28,026 nt of DNA from assembly GCA_934757845.1 (NCBI GenBank), contig CAKVLQ010000011.1:1-28026 (forward strand), in the 5' to 3' direction. The notes beneath the pieces are model-generated. The model searched no databases. It had not been told where the DNA came from and worked only from the letters and a program-made list of their open reading frames with translations. Shown piece by piece: positions 1 through 8,872 of this stretch. The first letter of the stretch is position 1. Each line of letters opens with the position of its first letter. Position numbers and translations under genes: made by a program. The DNA is from an uncultured Clostridia bacterium. GTDB lineage: Bacteria > Bacillota > Clostridia > Christensenellales > UBA1242.

Positions 1-333
<333 letters not shown>

Positions 334-424
334 ACAAATTTAAGTGATAAATCACAAATAAAACAGATCGATAAGTTCTATTTTCTATATGCGGTTGTGA
401 GTGTGCTAAAAAAACACTTAACCA

Positions 425-543
425 TTGTTGGTGATTCTAGCGTAAAGGTCCACCTGTTCTCATTCCGAACACAGAAGTTAAGCTTTACAGCGGTGAAAAT
501 ACTTGGCTGGCGACGGTCCGGGAAAATAACTCATTGCCAACTT
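425..543 (+). rRNA. 5S ribosomal RNA
   Basis: The hallmark CCACCTGTTCTCATTCCGAAC segment and the following ACAGAAGTTAAGC segment (450-482) are the conserved helix II/III and loop region of 5S rRNA. The ends pair as GTTGGTGAT (427-435) with ATTGCCAAC (533-541), allowing G-U pairs. The inner helix GTAAAG (442-447) pairs with CTTTAC (483-488). The length of about 117 bases is normal. The spacer from 23S (334-424) contains no tRNA, only a short GTGAT/ATCAC hairpin at about 344-355. Helix boundaries are estimates to within a few bases. Confidence 0.93.
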
Positions 544-552
544 CAAAATGAA

Positions 553-582
553 AATTCTCACAGAAATGTGGGAATTTTTTTT
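553..582 (+). terminator. Intrinsic terminator of the rRNA operon
   Basis: AATTCTCACA (553-562), a GAAA tetraloop and TGTGGGAATT (567-576) form a 10-base-pair stem with one G-U pair. A run of eight T follows. It lies just behind 5S and ends the rRNA transcript. The 140 bases that follow, up to the next promoter, are plain AT-rich sequence with nothing recognisable. Confidence 0.9.
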
Positions 583-714
583 ATTTAATAAAACTAATGT
601 ATGTTGAATTATTAAGCAATTCAATAAGAAATTTATTTTGATTTATTTAATTAATATTTTTTTGTAAAATATTTATATAAAGTTTTAAATTTTTAAAAAA
701 AATATGTTTTTTGT

Positions 715-743
715 TTGCCTTTAAATTAATAATATGCTAATAT
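715..743 (+). promoter_or_regulatory. Promoter of the lipoprotein gene
   Basis: TTGCCT (715-720), a 17-base spacer and TAATAT (738-743) fit a sigma-A promoter. The downstream gene has AGGAG at 765-769, 7 bases before its ATG. In such AT-rich DNA a match of this quality is suggestive rather than proven. Confidence 0.5.
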
Positions 744-776
744 TTGAATATAATAATAAAATAAAGGAGAAAAATA

Positions 777-1487
777 ATGAAAAAAATTTCAAAAATCTTT
801 TGTATGATTTTGGCAGTATGCCTAATGATTCCAGCAATTTGCTTGTTAAGTGCGTGTGAACCTGATAATGTTGTTACAGTTTCAACTTTTGAAGAATTAC
901 AAACCGCTCTTTCTGGGGATAAAGAAATCATTAAATTAAATGCTGATATAGATGCAACAACTGAAATTAAAGTTTCAAGAAAAATTATTTTAGATCTAAA
1001 TGGTAAAAAAATTTATAATTCTAAAGATATTTGGCTTGATGACGAAAATGGAGTTAATATTGTTGCCGCATTAATATCTGTTAAAGAAAATGGAGATTTA
1101 ACAATTAAAGGAAATGGAATTATTCATGGTAAAGCATATGATTGTTTTGCTGCTGAAACTGTTGGTGGTAAATTAACTGTTGAAGATGGAACTTTTATTG
1201 GAAATGTACACGCAATATATGTATATAAAGGTGAATTGATAATAAATGGTGGTGAATATTCAATTCAACAAAAAAGCGATATAAAAGCTGATGAATATGT
1301 TATTAATTGTTATGATGAGTTTTATAAAGACGGAACTGCAAAAGTAACTATAAAAGGTGGTGAATATAAGATATTTAATCCTGCAAACTGTTATGCTGAA
1401 GGACCTAATACAAACTTTGTGGCAGAAGGATACAAATCAGTTTTAAAAGAAGGCTCTACTGATATTTATCAAGTTGTTGCGGAATAA
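777..1487 (+). CDS. Secreted lipoprotein with beta-strand repeats
   Basis: This 236-residue protein has a lysine-rich N-terminus, a hydrophobic stretch (about residues 7-24) and the lipobox L-S-A-C with Cys27. It is therefore probably a diacylglyceryl-modified protein on the outer face of the membrane. The mature part is made of short alternating strands of the type L-x-I-x-G-N-G, L-T-V-E-D-G-T-F and L-I-I-N-G-G-E-Y (about residues 105-200). That pattern is typical of right-handed parallel beta-helix surface proteins of the pectate-lyase-like fold. No catalytic signature is visible, so a function cannot be named; binding of glycans or adhesion is only a guess. The ATG at 777 has AGGAG seven bases upstream. 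The gene stands alone between the rRNA operon and pnp, with its own promoter and terminator. Confidence 0.85.
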   Translation: MKKISKIFCMILAVCLMIPAICLLSACEPDNVVTVSTFEELQTALSGDKEIIKLNADIDATTEIKVSRKIILDLNGKKIYNSKDIWLDDENGVNIVAALISVKENGDLTIKGNGIIHGKAYDCFAAETVGGKLTVEDGTFIGNVHAIYVYKGELIINGGEYSIQQKSDIKADEYVINCYDEFYKDGTAKVTIKGGEYKIFNPANCYAEGPNTNFVAEGYKSVLKEGSTDIYQVVAE

Positions 1488-1498
1488 TTTAAATTTTT

Positions 1499-1527
1499 AA
1501 AGAACCCTTTTAGGGCTCTTTTTTATT
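1499..1527 (+). terminator. Terminator behind the lipoprotein gene
   Basis: AGAACCC (1501-1507) pairs with GGGCTCT (1513-1519) with one mismatch, around a short T-rich loop, and six T follow. It starts within 15 bases of the stop codon of the lipoprotein gene. Confidence 0.75.
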
Positions 1528-1657
1528 CACTGGTGATGAGATGTGGGCAAAAGCATTGCTTGCTGGCAAGTATTTATGCTTTGCAAAAATCAAAAAAAGT
1601 GCAATTAAGCCTTCTTGCTTGCAAGAAGGCATTAAGTACTTTTTTAATGCTTTTGCC
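1510..1657. repeat. Palindromic intergenic element, copy 1
   Basis: A perfect 12-base inverted repeat, GGCAAAAGCATT (1546-1557) and AATGCTTTTGCC (1646-1657), encloses two further hairpins. The first is CTTGC/GCAAG at 1559-1570. The second is a long one built on GCCTTCTTGC (1609-1618) and GCAAGAAGGC (1621-1630), extended by AAAAAAGT (1593-1600) with ACTTTTTT (1638-1645). The whole can fold into a three-arm structure. The minus strand has a 40-codon open frame from ATG at 1632 to a stop at 1510, with no ribosome binding site. It includes the peptide YLPASNAFAH. The element lies upstream of the pnp promoter, so it is not part of that mRNA leader. A 20-base core is shared with the element at 24799-24953. 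It is most likely a small non-autonomous repeat rather than a gene. Confidence 0.6.
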
Positions 1658-1676
1658 AATAAATATCAATATTCGT

Positions 1677-1705
1677 TTGCCAAAAAAATTAAAATAAGAT
1701 ATAAT
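1677..1705 (+). promoter_or_regulatory. Promoter of pnp
   Basis: TTGCCA (1677-1682), a 17-base spacer and TATAAT (1700-1705) form a near-consensus sigma-A promoter. Transcription should begin near 1712, just before GGAG at 1721-1724 and the ATG at 1730. This argues against the longer reading frame that opens upstream, because its first 60 codons would lie outside the transcript. Confidence 0.75.
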
Positions 1706-1729
1706 AATTTGGTTATTAAAGGAGAAGAA

Positions 1730-3814
1730 ATGGATTTAGGTAGACAATTTAAAACCACAATAGCGGGAAAAGAATTGATTGTGGAAACAGGAAAATTTTG
1801 CTTTCAAACTAATGGTCATTGCATTGTGTCTATGGGGGACACAAAAGTTATGGTTAATGTTAACATGAGCAAATCTCCTAGGGAAGGAATGGATTTTTTT
1901 CCACTAGGTGTTGATTTTGAAGAAAAAATGTATTCAGTTGGAAAAATTCCTGGTGGATATAAAAAACGTGAAGGCAGGGCAAGCGACAAAGCAATTTTAA
2001 CAAGTCGTTTGATTGATAGACCAATTAGACCTTTATTTCCAAAAGGATTTTATAATGATGTTGAAGTTGTTGCAACTTGCATAAGTGTAGACCCAGATTA
2101 TGCGCCAGAAGTTTTGGCAATGATTGGTTCATCTATTGCTTTGTCAATTAGTGATATTCCTTTTGCTGGTCCAACTGGAAGCGTAGTTGTTGGTATGGTT
2201 GACGGAAAATATATTATTAACCCAACTGTTAAAGAAAAAGAGAAAAGTGTTTTGCACTTAACTGTTAGTGGCACAAAAGATGCTGTTTTGATGGTTGAAG
2301 CAGGTGCAAAAGAAGTTACTGAAGAAGAAATGCTTGGTGGCATTATGCTTGCTCACAGTGAAATCAAAAAAATTGTTGAATTTATTGAGCAAATTCAAAA
2401 AGAAATTGGCAAACCAAAGGTTGAAATAGAATATTATCATGTGCCTGAAAATATAGATAAAGATGTTAGAGAATATGCTTATTCAAAAGTTGAAAAAGTT
2501 ATGGAAAACTTTGATAGGCATCTTCGAGATGAAGCAGAAGAAGAAATGACAAATGATGTTCTTGCTCATTTTGCTGAAATTTATCCAGAACATGAAAAAG
2601 ATATTGTTAACAGTTTGTATTACATAAAAAAAGAAGTAATGCGTAAAAAAATAATTGATGCAGGCGTTCGTCCTGACGGAAGAAGTTTAACAGAAATTAG
2701 ACCAATCTGGTGTGAAACGGGCTTACTTCCAAGAGTTCATGGAAGTGGTGTTTTCACTCGTGGATTAACACAAGTTATGACAACTTTAACATTGGGTTCA
2801 ATTTCTGATATGCAAAAATTGGAAGGACTTGATGATGAAGATTGCAAACGATATATGCATCACTATAATATGCCAGGATATTCAACAGGCGAAGCAAAAC
2901 CTTTAAAAAGTCCAGGAAGACGAGAAATTGGTCATGGTGCACTAGCAGAAAGAGCACTTGAACCTGTTCTTCCAAGCGAAGAAGAATTCCCTTATGCGAT
3001 AAGAACTGTAAGTGAAGTATTGTCAAGTAATGGCTCAACAAGCCAAGCAAGTGTTTGTGGTTCAACTTTGGCATTAATGGACGGGGGTGTTCCAATCAAA
3101 GCACCAGTTGCAGGAATTGCAATGGGGTTAATTAAAGACGAAGCCAAAAATAAAGTGGCAATTCTTTCGGATATTCAAGGGCTTGAAGATTTCCTTGGAG
3201 ATATGGACTTTAAAGTTGCGGGAACTGAAAAGGGAATTACAGCAATTCAAATGGATATAAAAATCAAAGGAATTGATGAAAATATCCTTAAAACCGCTTT
3301 AAATCAAGCAAAACAAGGCAGAATGCATATTCTTGGAAAAATGCTTGAAGTTATTGACGCTCCACGAAAAGAATTGTCAAAATTTGCTCCAAAAATTATC
3401 AGTTTTGAAATTAATCCAGACAAAATTAAAGATGTTATTGGCTCTGGTGGAAAAATGATTAACAAAATTATTGACGAAACTGGCGTTAAAATTGATATTA
3501 CTGACGAAGGCAAGGTTATGATTGCTTCAACTGACAATTTTATGAATGAACGAGCAAAAGAAATGATTTTAGATATTGCAACCGAACTTGAACTTGGCAA
3601 AACTTATGAAGGTAAAGTTGTTAGAATTATGCAATTTGGTGCTTTTGTTGAATGTTTGAAAGGCAAAGAAGGTATGGTTCATATTTCAAAACTTTCAAAA
3701 GAACACGTTAACAAAGTTGAAGATGTTGTTAAAATTGGCGACAGAGTTTTGGTTGAAGTTATCAAAATTGACGAAAAAGGCAGAGTAGACCTTAAACTTA
3801 TTGAAAAACTTTAA
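1730..3814 (+). CDS. pnp: Polyribonucleotide nucleotidyltransferase (PNPase)
   Basis: PNPase degrades RNA 3' to 5' with inorganic phosphate and is a core enzyme of bacterial mRNA turnover in the cytoplasm. The 694-residue product has the family architecture. The first RNase PH-like domain starts at the N-terminus and contains FFPLGVDFEEK, the motif GKIPGGYKKREGR and then SRLIDRPIRPLFPKGF. An alpha-helical linker follows. The second RNase PH domain contains GSTSQASVCG and DGGVPIKAPVAGIAMGL. Last come a KH domain (KIKDVIGSGGKMINKI) and an S1 domain (GKVVRIMQFGAFVE) close to the C-terminus. The length matches the family. The frame stays open upstream to 1541, but the ATG at 1730 is chosen because GGAG precedes it and the promoter ends only 24 bases earlier. 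No rpsO is found next to it, unlike in many bacteria. A terminator follows, so it is probably monocistronic. Confidence 0.97.
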   Translation: MDLGRQFKTTIAGKELIVETGKFCFQTNGHCIVSMGDTKVMVNVNMSKSPREGMDFFPLGVDFEEKMYSVGKIPGGYKKREGRASDKAILTSRLIDRPIRPLFPKGFYNDVEVVATCISVDPDYAPEVLAMIGSSIALSISDIPFAGPTGSVVVGMVDGKYIINPTVKEKEKSVLHLTVSGTKDAVLMVEAGAKEVTEEEMLGGIMLAHSEIKKIVEFIEQIQKEIGKPKVEIEYYHVPENIDKDVREYAYSKVEKVMENFDRHLRDEAEEEMTNDVLAHFAEIYPEHEKDIVNSLYYIKKEVMRKKIIDAGVRPDGRSLTEIRPIWCETGLLPRVHGSGVFTRGLTQVMTTLTLGSISDMQKLEGLDDEDCKRYMHHYNMPGYSTGEAKPLKSPGRREIGHGALAERALEPVLPSEEEFPYAIRTVSEVLSSNGSTSQASVCGSTLALMDGGVPIKAPVAGIAMGLIKDEAKNKVAILSDIQGLEDFLGDMDFKVAGTEKGITAIQMDIKIKGIDENILKTALNQAKQGRMHILGKMLEVIDAPRKELSKFAPKIISFEINPDKIKDVIGSGGKMINKIIDETGVKIDITDEGKVMIASTDNFMNERAKEMILDIATELELGKTYEGKVVRIMQFGAFVECLKGKEGMVHISKLSKEHVNKVEDVVKIGDRVLVEVIKIDEKGRVDLKLIEKL

Positions 3815-3831
3815 TTAAAAAATAATAAAAG

Positions 3832-3857
3832 AAACAAACTTATGTTTGCTTTTTTTA
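3832..3857 (+). terminator. Weak intrinsic terminator behind pnp
   Basis: CAAAC (3835-3839), loop TTAT and GTTTG (3844-3848) make a short stem followed by C and seven T. It is only five base pairs long but well placed, 20 bases behind the pnp stop. Confidence 0.6.
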
Positions 3858-3948
3858 ATCTGAAATTTTTTTGTTAAAATAATGTTTTAAAATATTGCAA
3901 AAAAATTAAAAAAAGATTTGTTTTATTATTTAATTTTAAATTAAGTTG

Positions 3949-3957
3949 TGTTATAAT
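3949..3957 (+). promoter_or_regulatory. Extended -10 promoter of the ftsK operon
   Basis: TGTTATAAT (3949-3957) is an extended -10 element (TG, one base, TATAAT). The -35 region is poor, as is usual for this promoter type. Transcription would start near 3964, leaving about 18 bases of leader that consist mainly of the ribosome binding site. The ATG at 3946 that opens the reading frame lies upstream of this start and cannot be used from this promoter. Confidence 0.55.
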
Positions 3958-3981
3958 AATAAAAATTGGGAGGGAGTTATT

Positions 3982-6861
3982 TTGCAATATATTTCACCAC
4001 TTAAAAACAAACAGCCAAAAAATACAAAAAAGAATATTGCCATTGCTTTAATAATTGTTTCAAGCATAGGCTATTTTGCTCTTTTTACAAATTTAATTAA
4101 GTTTTTAAAAGTGTTTTTGCTTGGTTTTTTTGGGCTTTTTGCTTATCCTTTGTTTTTTGGTGGATATACAATAAGTTATATGCTTTTTAAAAACAAAAAG
4201 TTTGTTATGCCAAAGCGATTTATTGTTTATATAACCCTTGCTTTAATTTCAGTTTTAGGGATTTTTCACTTGGCATTTTCCGCTCATGTAACAACCGCTT
4301 CTTATGGGGCTTATTTGTCTGAATTATACTTTTCGCAAACATCAGTTGGCGGACTGTTTATGGGTTTTTTAACTTATCCATTAATAAAAACTATTCAATA
4401 TTTTGGTGCATATATTTTATTTTCTATTTTGTTAATTTTTTGTGCCTATAAAATAATTGATTTCTTTTTGATTAACAAAAACAGCACAAACTTTGCAAAA
4501 ACAAACAAAAAACAAAAAACAAGAATTGAAGAAGTTAAAATTTCAAGTGGGGCTTCAAGTTTTTTGCAAGAACAAATTTTTGACGATAATATTGTTAAAG
4601 AAGAAAAACCAAAAATAACAATAGACGCTGAAATTCAAAAAAATGAAGCAAAACGAGATATAGCAAAACAAAAATTAGGTCTTTATAACATAAGAAACGG
4701 TCAAGCACCACGAAATAATCAAATTGAAACCTTTGAAAAAGTATATAATAATAAGCCACTAACTCCAATTTTTAGTGATGAAAACACAGCCGAAACCGAA
4801 ATGAATAATAGGCTAAATAATTTTGATGCGTTTAACTATTCAAGTTATACAGGCAAAAATTATGTTAAAGAATCTAAAAACACAAAACAACAAAATCTTG
4901 ATTTTTTGCGTGCAACTCTTGATAAAGATTATCATAAACAAACAACTGAAGATATTGCTCAAATGAAAAAACGAAATTTGAATTTGGAAGATAATCTTAA
5001 AAACTTGCCAATTAATAATTATATAAAAGAAACAGAGCAAAATTTGCAAAATAGTGCAAATTCAAACAATAATTTTGATAGTCAAACAAACAATTTTGAT
5101 TCTAACAAAAATAACAATATTGAAAACAAAACACAAAATGAAACTTATAACAACACAAATTTTGGTCAATCTTCACAGGCAGTCAACCAAAATTTGAGTG
5201 AAAACAATCAAAAAAATGAAGAGCAACCTGAAAACAAATCACAAAATAATGGTGAAAAAATTAGTGATGTTAAAATTGATGATTTGCTTAATAAAGTAAA
5301 AAGAATGGAAAGCGAACAAGATTTTGTTGACAAATCAAAATTTAAACAAACCAATTTATTAGAAAAAAAAGGCGAACCAACAAAAGCCACTTACAAAAAA
5401 CCATCAAAATATGTTTATCCAACAACAAATTTGCTAAATTCAATTTCAACAGATGCTAGTAAATATTGTGAAAACTATCAAGAAAAAGGTCAAATTATTG
5501 AACGAACACTTGAAAACTTTAAAGTTCCAGCCAAAGTTATTGGTGTAACTTGCGGTCCAAGCGTAACAAGGTTTGAACTTGAAATGCCACCAGGAATTAG
5601 TGTTAACAAAATAAATCAATATTCAAATGATATTGCAATGGCACTAGCGTCTCCTCACGGCGTTCGTATTGAAGCACCAATTCCAGGCAAAAGTGCGGTT
5701 GGTGTTGAAGTTCCAAACGAAGAAATTGCCACTGTTGGGCTTCGTGAAGTGTTAGAGAGCAAAGAATTTTATTCAGCAAAAGGCAAATTAACATTTGCTC
5801 TTGGAAAGGATATTAATGGAACTTATAGAGTTTGCAACATGGAAAAAATGCCACATCTTTTGATTGCTGGTTCAACAGGAAGCGGAAAAAGTGTGTGCCT
5901 TAATGTGTTGCTTGTAAGTTTGCTTTATAAGTGCAGTCCAGAAGATTTGCGAATTGTGCTTGTTGACCCAAAACGTGTTGAATTTTCGATGTTTAATAAT
6001 CTTCCACATTTGTTAATTCCAGAAGTTATTTGCAATTCCGACAAAGCAATCAATGCTCTTAACTATTTGATAAAAGAAATGGAACGAAGATATGAACTTT
6101 TTGAAGAACTTTATGTTAAAAAACTTGATGAATATAACGAAACTAGGGAAGTTGTTAGCGGAGAAAGAGAAAAACTTCCTTATATCATTATGATTATTGA
6201 TGAAATGAACGATTTGATGAGCACAAACAAAAAAGAAATTGAAGACCGTGTTGTTAGAATTGCACAAAAAGCCCGTGCTGCGGGAATTCATTTAATTTTG
6301 GCAACTCAAAGACCATCAGTTGATGTTATTACTGGAACAATCAAAACCAATCTTCCATCAAGAATTGCTTTTGCTGTTACAAGTTTTATTGACAGCAAAA
6401 CAATACTAGACCGAGTTGGTGCTGAAAAATTGCTTGGAAAAGGTGATATGCTTTATTATCCACAAGATTTGCCAGAACCTTCAAGAATACAATGTGCGTT
6501 TGTTTCTAATGAAGAAGTTAAAAATGTTATTAACTTTATAAAACAAAACAACGAAAGCGTGTTTAGTGATGAGGCAGAACGAGAAATTAATAAAACTAGC
6601 GAGGCTTCTGGGGGAATTGGAGCATCAGGCTTTGACCCTAACGAACTTGACAGTTTGCTTCCTGAAGCGCTTAAATATGTTATTGAAATTGGTCAAGCAA
6701 GTATTTCAAAACTTCAACGACATTTTGCCCTTGGTTTTTCTAGGGCGGGAAAGATAATTGACCAAATGGAACGACTTCATTATATTTCACCAGCCGATGG
6801 TTCAAGACCAAGAACTGTTTATATGACCATGGATGAATATAGAGAAAAATACGGCGATTAA
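3982..6861 (+). CDS. ftsK: DNA translocase FtsK/SpoIIIE
   Basis: This hexameric ATP-driven DNA pump moves chromosome arms through the closing septum. The 959-residue product begins with about four membrane segments (roughly residues 15-150). A long polar linker follows, rich in Asn, Gln, Lys and Glu, most extreme around residues 353-426. Then comes the motor. Walker A is GSTGSGKS at about 630-637 and the Walker B segment is IIMIIDEMNDLM with Asp740-Glu741. The sensor-like stretch ATQRPSVDVITG and a C-terminal winged-helix gamma domain (EIGQASISKLQRHFALGFSRAGKI) complete the family layout. TTG at 3982 is taken as start: GGAGG at 3969-3973 is 8 bases upstream, and the promoter excludes the earlier ATG. 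The Walker B reads DEMND where DELAD is usual. It is the first gene of a run with rimO, pgsA and recA. Confidence 0.95.
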   Translation: MQYISPLKNKQPKNTKKNIAIALIIVSSIGYFALFTNLIKFLKVFLLGFFGLFAYPLFFGGYTISYMLFKNKKFVMPKRFIVYITLALISVLGIFHLAFSAHVTTASYGAYLSELYFSQTSVGGLFMGFLTYPLIKTIQYFGAYILFSILLIFCAYKIIDFFLINKNSTNFAKTNKKQKTRIEEVKISSGASSFLQEQIFDDNIVKEEKPKITIDAEIQKNEAKRDIAKQKLGLYNIRNGQAPRNNQIETFEKVYNNKPLTPIFSDENTAETEMNNRLNNFDAFNYSSYTGKNYVKESKNTKQQNLDFLRATLDKDYHKQTTEDIAQMKKRNLNLEDNLKNLPINNYIKETEQNLQNSANSNNNFDSQTNNFDSNKNNNIENKTQNETYNNTNFGQSSQAVNQNLSENNQKNEEQPENKSQNNGEKISDVKIDDLLNKVKRMESEQDFVDKSKFKQTNLLEKKGEPTKATYKKPSKYVYPTTNLLNSISTDASKYCENYQEKGQIIERTLENFKVPAKVIGVTCGPSVTRFELEMPPGISVNKINQYSNDIAMALASPHGVRIEAPIPGKSAVGVEVPNEEIATVGLREVLESKEFYSAKGKLTFALGKDINGTYRVCNMEKMPHLLIAGSTGSGKSVCLNVLLVSLLYKCSPEDLRIVLVDPKRVEFSMFNNLPHLLIPEVICNSDKAINALNYLIKEMERRYELFEELYVKKLDEYNETREVVSGEREKLPYIIMIIDEMNDLMSTNKKEIEDRVVRIAQKARAAGIHLILATQRPSVDVITGTIKTNLPSRIAFAVTSFIDSKTILDRVGAEKLLGKGDMLYYPQDLPEPSRIQCAFVSNEEVKNVINFIKQNNESVFSDEAEREINKTSEASGGIGASGFDPNELDSLLPEALKYVIEIGQASISKLQRHFALGFSRAGKIIDQMERLHYISPADGSRPRTVYMTMDEYREKYGD

Positions 6862-6907
6862 AAATAGATAAAAATTGTTAAAAAATTACAAATTAAAAGG
6901 ATAAACT

Positions 6908-8263
6908 ATGCTAACAAAAGAAAATTTGCTTAAAAAGAAAATTGCATTAATAACGCTTGGCTGTGATAAAAACAGAGTAGATGCTGAACAAATGCTTTAT
7001 TTGCTTAAACAATTTGGCTTTGAATTTACAAATGATGTTTCAGATGCTGAAATTGTTATTATCAACACTTGTGCATTTTTGAATGCAAGCCGAAAAGAAA
7101 GTTTGGAAACAATTTTTGAAGTTAAGCAAAATTCAAAAAAACTTGAAAAACTAATAATAACAGGTTGTTTAAGCCAAAAAAATGAAAGTGAACTTAAACA
7201 AAATTTGCACGAAGCCGACCTTATTTTGCCACTAAAAGAGAATAAGTTTATCGTTCGTCATATTTTGTCGCTTTACGGCAATGAAGAAAGTTTTGTTCCA
7301 AGTTTTTGCAACCTAAACAGAGTTATTTCAACACCTTCAAATTATGCGTATCTTAAAATTGCTGATGGTTGTAACAACTTTTGTTCTTATTGCACAATTC
7401 CGTTTATTAGGGGAAGATATAAATCTGTGCCGATTGAAAAATTAGTTTTAGAAGCAGAAGATTTGGTTAAATCGGGTGTTAAAGAAATTATTTTAGTGGC
7501 TCAAGATGTTACAAATTATGGTCATGATTTATATGGGGAATATAAACTTGTTGAACTTATTAAAAGTTTAAGCAAAATTGAAAATTTAAAATGGATTAGA
7601 CTTTTATATTGCTATCCTGAACTTATAACAGATGAACTAATTAATGAGATAGATAACAATCCAAAAGTTTGCAAATATATTGATATTCCACTTCAACACG
7701 TAAGCAATCGAATTTTAAAACTTATGAACCGAAAAGGTGATAAGAAAAAAATTGAATCAATTATGCAAAAACTTCGTGGTTGTAAAAATTATATTAGCAT
7801 TAGAAGCACTTTTATTGTTGGTTTTCCAAGTGAAAAACGCAAAGAAATTAACGAAATTAAAGACTTTTTAACAAAATATAATCTTAATAATGTTGGCTTT
7901 TTTGCTTATTCAAAAGAAGAAGGCACAAAAGCATATTATATGAAAAAGCAAATTCCAAACTTTATTAAAAATAATCGAGTTAAAAAATTGCAAAAAGTTC
8001 AAAATAATGTTATAATAAATAATAACAAAAATCTTGTTGGCAAAACATTAACCTGTGTGTGTGAGAATGCTTGTCATACAACTCAAAACGGAGAGAATGT
8101 TTGCTTGTTTAGAAGTGAATATAATGCACCTGTTATTGATACTGAAATTTTTGCAAAAAACACTAGCAAATTTGACATTAAACCAAAAAGTTTTTATAAA
8201 ATTAAAATCACAGATGTGATTGGCATAGATTTATTAGGAGAAATTATTGATGAAATTAAATAA
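6908..8263 (+). CDS. rimO: Ribosomal protein uS12 methylthiotransferase RimO
   Basis: RimO is a radical-SAM enzyme that methylthiolates an aspartate of ribosomal protein uS12, using two 4Fe-4S clusters. The 451-residue product carries the three N-terminal cluster ligands Cys19 (TLGCDKN), Cys55 (NTCAF) and Cys87 (TGCLS). The radical-SAM motif C-x3-C-x2-C is at Cys155, Cys159 and Cys162 (DGCNNFCSYCTIPFIRG). A C-terminal TRAM-type domain ends in DLLGEIIDEIK, as in RimO. The signature LGCDKN-VDAEQML, close to the RimO form LGCPKN-VDSE, separates it from MiaB, which is also present in this window. ATG 6908 has AAAAGG at 6895-6900. It lies 46 bases behind ftsK and overlaps the start of pgsA by 14 bases. 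Confidence 0.93.
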   Translation: MLTKENLLKKKIALITLGCDKNRVDAEQMLYLLKQFGFEFTNDVSDAEIVIINTCAFLNASRKESLETIFEVKQNSKKLEKLIITGCLSQKNESELKQNLHEADLILPLKENKFIVRHILSLYGNEESFVPSFCNLNRVISTPSNYAYLKIADGCNNFCSYCTIPFIRGRYKSVPIEKLVLEAEDLVKSGVKEIILVAQDVTNYGHDLYGEYKLVELIKSLSKIENLKWIRLLYCYPELITDELINEIDNNPKVCKYIDIPLQHVSNRILKLMNRKGDKKKIESIMQKLRGCKNYISIRSTFIVGFPSEKRKEINEIKDFLTKYNLNNVGFFAYSKEEGTKAYYMKKQIPNFIKNNRVKKLQKVQNNVIINNNKNLVGKTLTCVCENACHTTQNGENVCLFRSEYNAPVIDTEIFAKNTSKFDIKPKSFYKIKITDVIGIDLLGEIIDEIK

Positions 8264-8849
8264 ACCAAACAAAATAACTTTCACAAGAATAGCATTCATT
8301 CCACTTGTAATGTTTTTCTATCTTGCAAGTTTTATTCCTTATGGAATTGGCAAGTTTTTGGCATTATTTTTCTTTATGCTTGCAGCGTATACCGACCATT
8401 TAGATGGTTACCTTGCAAGAAAAAATAATGAAGTTACAAATCTTGGAAAGTTTTTAGACCCAATAGCCGACAAACTTTTGGTGTTTGCAGCATTAACATT
8501 GGTGTGTGTTGATCACACAATAATTCCAATTTTTGCAGAGATTGTGTTGTTCACAATGCTTGCAAGAGATTTTATTGTTGGTGCTTTAAGGCAAGTTGCT
8601 GCAAGCAATAATGTTATTATAAGTGCCGATAAGTGGGGCAAATTAAAAACTGTTTTGCAAGATGTTGGAATTTCGGTTTTGCTTGCTTATTCAGCAATCT
8701 TATCTTTAAGTGGGGCAATAAGTGTTTCAGCACTTTTAATTGAAATATTTATGTGGACAGGATATGTTATTATTGGTTTAGCAACTCTTGTTAGCATATT
8801 AAGCGGAATTAACTATTGCGTTAAAAACAAAGAAGTTTTTAATAATTAA
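8250..8849 (+). CDS. pgsA: CDP-diacylglycerol-glycerol-3-phosphate 3-phosphatidyltransferase
   Basis: PgsA makes phosphatidylglycerol phosphate from CDP-diacylglycerol and glycerol 3-phosphate, the committed step to phosphatidylglycerol and cardiolipin. The 199-residue membrane protein has about six hydrophobic segments. It holds the complete CDP-alcohol phosphotransferase motif: D49, D52-G53, A56-R57, G66, D70 and D74 (DGYLARKNNEVTNLGKFLDP). Start ATG 8250 is chosen because AGGAG at 8236-8240, inside the end of rimO, is 9 bases upstream. A TTG directly before it is less likely. Translation is probably coupled to rimO. Confidence 0.94.
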   Translation: MKLNKPNKITFTRIAFIPLVMFFYLASFIPYGIGKFLALFFFMLAAYTDHLDGYLARKNNEVTNLGKFLDPIADKLLVFAALTLVCVDHTIIPIFAEIVLFTMLARDFIVGALRQVAASNNVIISADKWGKLKTVLQDVGISVLLAYSAILSLSGAISVSALLIEIFMWTGYVIIGLATLVSILSGINYCVKNKEVFNN

Positions 8850-8872
8850 ATTAAAATAAAAGGATAAAAATT

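Noticed and set aside
1541..1729. N-terminal extension of PNPase by 63 residues
   Set aside because: It runs through the palindromic element, lies before the promoter at 1677-1705, and PNPase proteins start at the conserved RNase PH domain reached from ATG 1730.
3946..3981. ATG 3946 as the start of ftsK
   Set aside because: It lies upstream of the -10 element TATAAT (3952-3957), and GGAGG points to TTG 3982.
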